Positions 6,465 to 6,788 of a stretch of DNA of 6,788 nucleotides are shown here, piece by piece (the stretch's first letter is position 1; each line of letters starts with the position of its first letter). The DNA comes from Actinomycetota bacterium (GTDB lineage: Bacteria; Actinomycetota; Actinomycetes; Streptosporangiales; Streptosporangiaceae). The notes under the pieces were generated by a model, which saw only the letters and a program-made list of their open reading frames with translations, ran no database searches and was not told the origin of the DNA. The translations under genes were made by a program, and so were the position numbers. The DNA lies in NCBI GenBank assembly GCA_003140115.1, contig PLIQ01000482.1, positions 1 to 6,788 of the forward strand, written 5' to 3'.

Positions 6465-6788
6465 GCGGGCGGGCCGGAGGCCGGCTAGGAGGAGCAGCGC
6501 GGCGGCCCCGATGAGCACCGGCTCGACGGTGAAGGCGGCGTGCAGGCCAAGGTGGTCGGCGAGGCTGCCGAGCAGGTAGGGCGCGGCGACCACGAGGATG
6601 CCGCCGAGCACCTGGGTGCGGGCGTTAGCGGTGTCGCCGTTGCCGGGCGCGGCGGCCAGGGTGAGCGCCAGCGACAGCGGGTAGAGGTTGGCCAGGCCCG
6701 CCCCGCACACCGTCAGCCCGGCGATGGCGAGGGCAGGCTGGCCGGCCAGCCAGAACATACCGAAACCGGCGGTGGTGACGGCCAGGGA
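6465..6788 (-). CDS. MFS transporter, C-terminal part, cut by window edge
   Basis: The frame enters from the right edge (the minus strand at 6788 begins SLAVTTAGFG), and the ATG at 6758 is internal. It encodes the last transmembrane helices of a major facilitator superfamily transporter. Visible are the hydrophobic segment around LAIAGLTVCGAGLANLYPLSL, the loop GDTANARTQVLGG and helix ILVVAAPYLLGSLADHLGL, then a final helix VLIGAAALLLLAGLRPAR. The pattern of a small polar loop with AR, followed by AP-LLG-LAD, is typical of the C-terminal half of MFS drug or sugar efflux proteins. The substrate cannot be inferred. The recognisable sequence ends at 6465. No in-frame stop occurs until 5151, because the frame continues antisense through the TPR gene with a polar, non-family sequence. 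The end given here is the end of homology, not a stop codon. Confidence 0.75.
6473..6485. terminator. Small GC hairpin after the TPR gene
   Basis: GCCGG (6473-6477) and CCGGC (6481-6485) form a 5-bp stem with a 3-base loop, starting 9 bases after the TPR stop codon. No T-run follows. It lies inside the MFS coding sequence, so it may be only GC-rich codons, but its position suits a terminator between convergent genes. Confidence 0.3.

Overview
The window is high-GC DNA with strong G/C preference at third codon positions, GTG as well as ATG starts, and protein families typical of Actinomycetota. No RNA gene, CRISPR array, transposase or attachment site was seen, and nothing fixes the genus.

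Layout, left to right. Positions 1-311 hold no convincing gene. At 312-1723 (+) lies an FAD-dependent oxidoreductase/monooxygenase gene of about 470 codons, broken by an apparent one-base deletion in a short G run near 1015-1017. It converges on a leftward block: a 176-residue conserved protein of unknown function (1853-2383), a 67-residue two-helix membrane protein (2617-2820), a metal-dependent amidohydrolase (2971-3891) and a six-helix membrane protein of unknown function (3882-4646). The last two overlap by 10 bases and probably form one transcript, read from a sigma-70-like promoter at 4689-4717 and ending at a GC-rich hairpin at 2935-2952.

Divergent from that pair is a 549-residue tetratricopeptide (TPR) protein (4815-6464, +) carrying clustered histidine motifs. 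At the right edge, the C-terminal part of an MFS transporter (6465 to beyond 6788, -) converges on the TPR gene. Its recognisable domain ends exactly where the TPR stop codon lies, and it has no stop codon of its own there.

There is no obvious single pathway. The best-supported functional link is the overlapping membrane protein and amidohydrolase pair. The neighbouring genes look like ordinary actinobacterial accessory or housekeeping genes of poorly known role. No clearly new multi-gene system was found. The most interesting leads are the histidine-rich TPR protein and the overlapping membrane protein/amidohydrolase pair.
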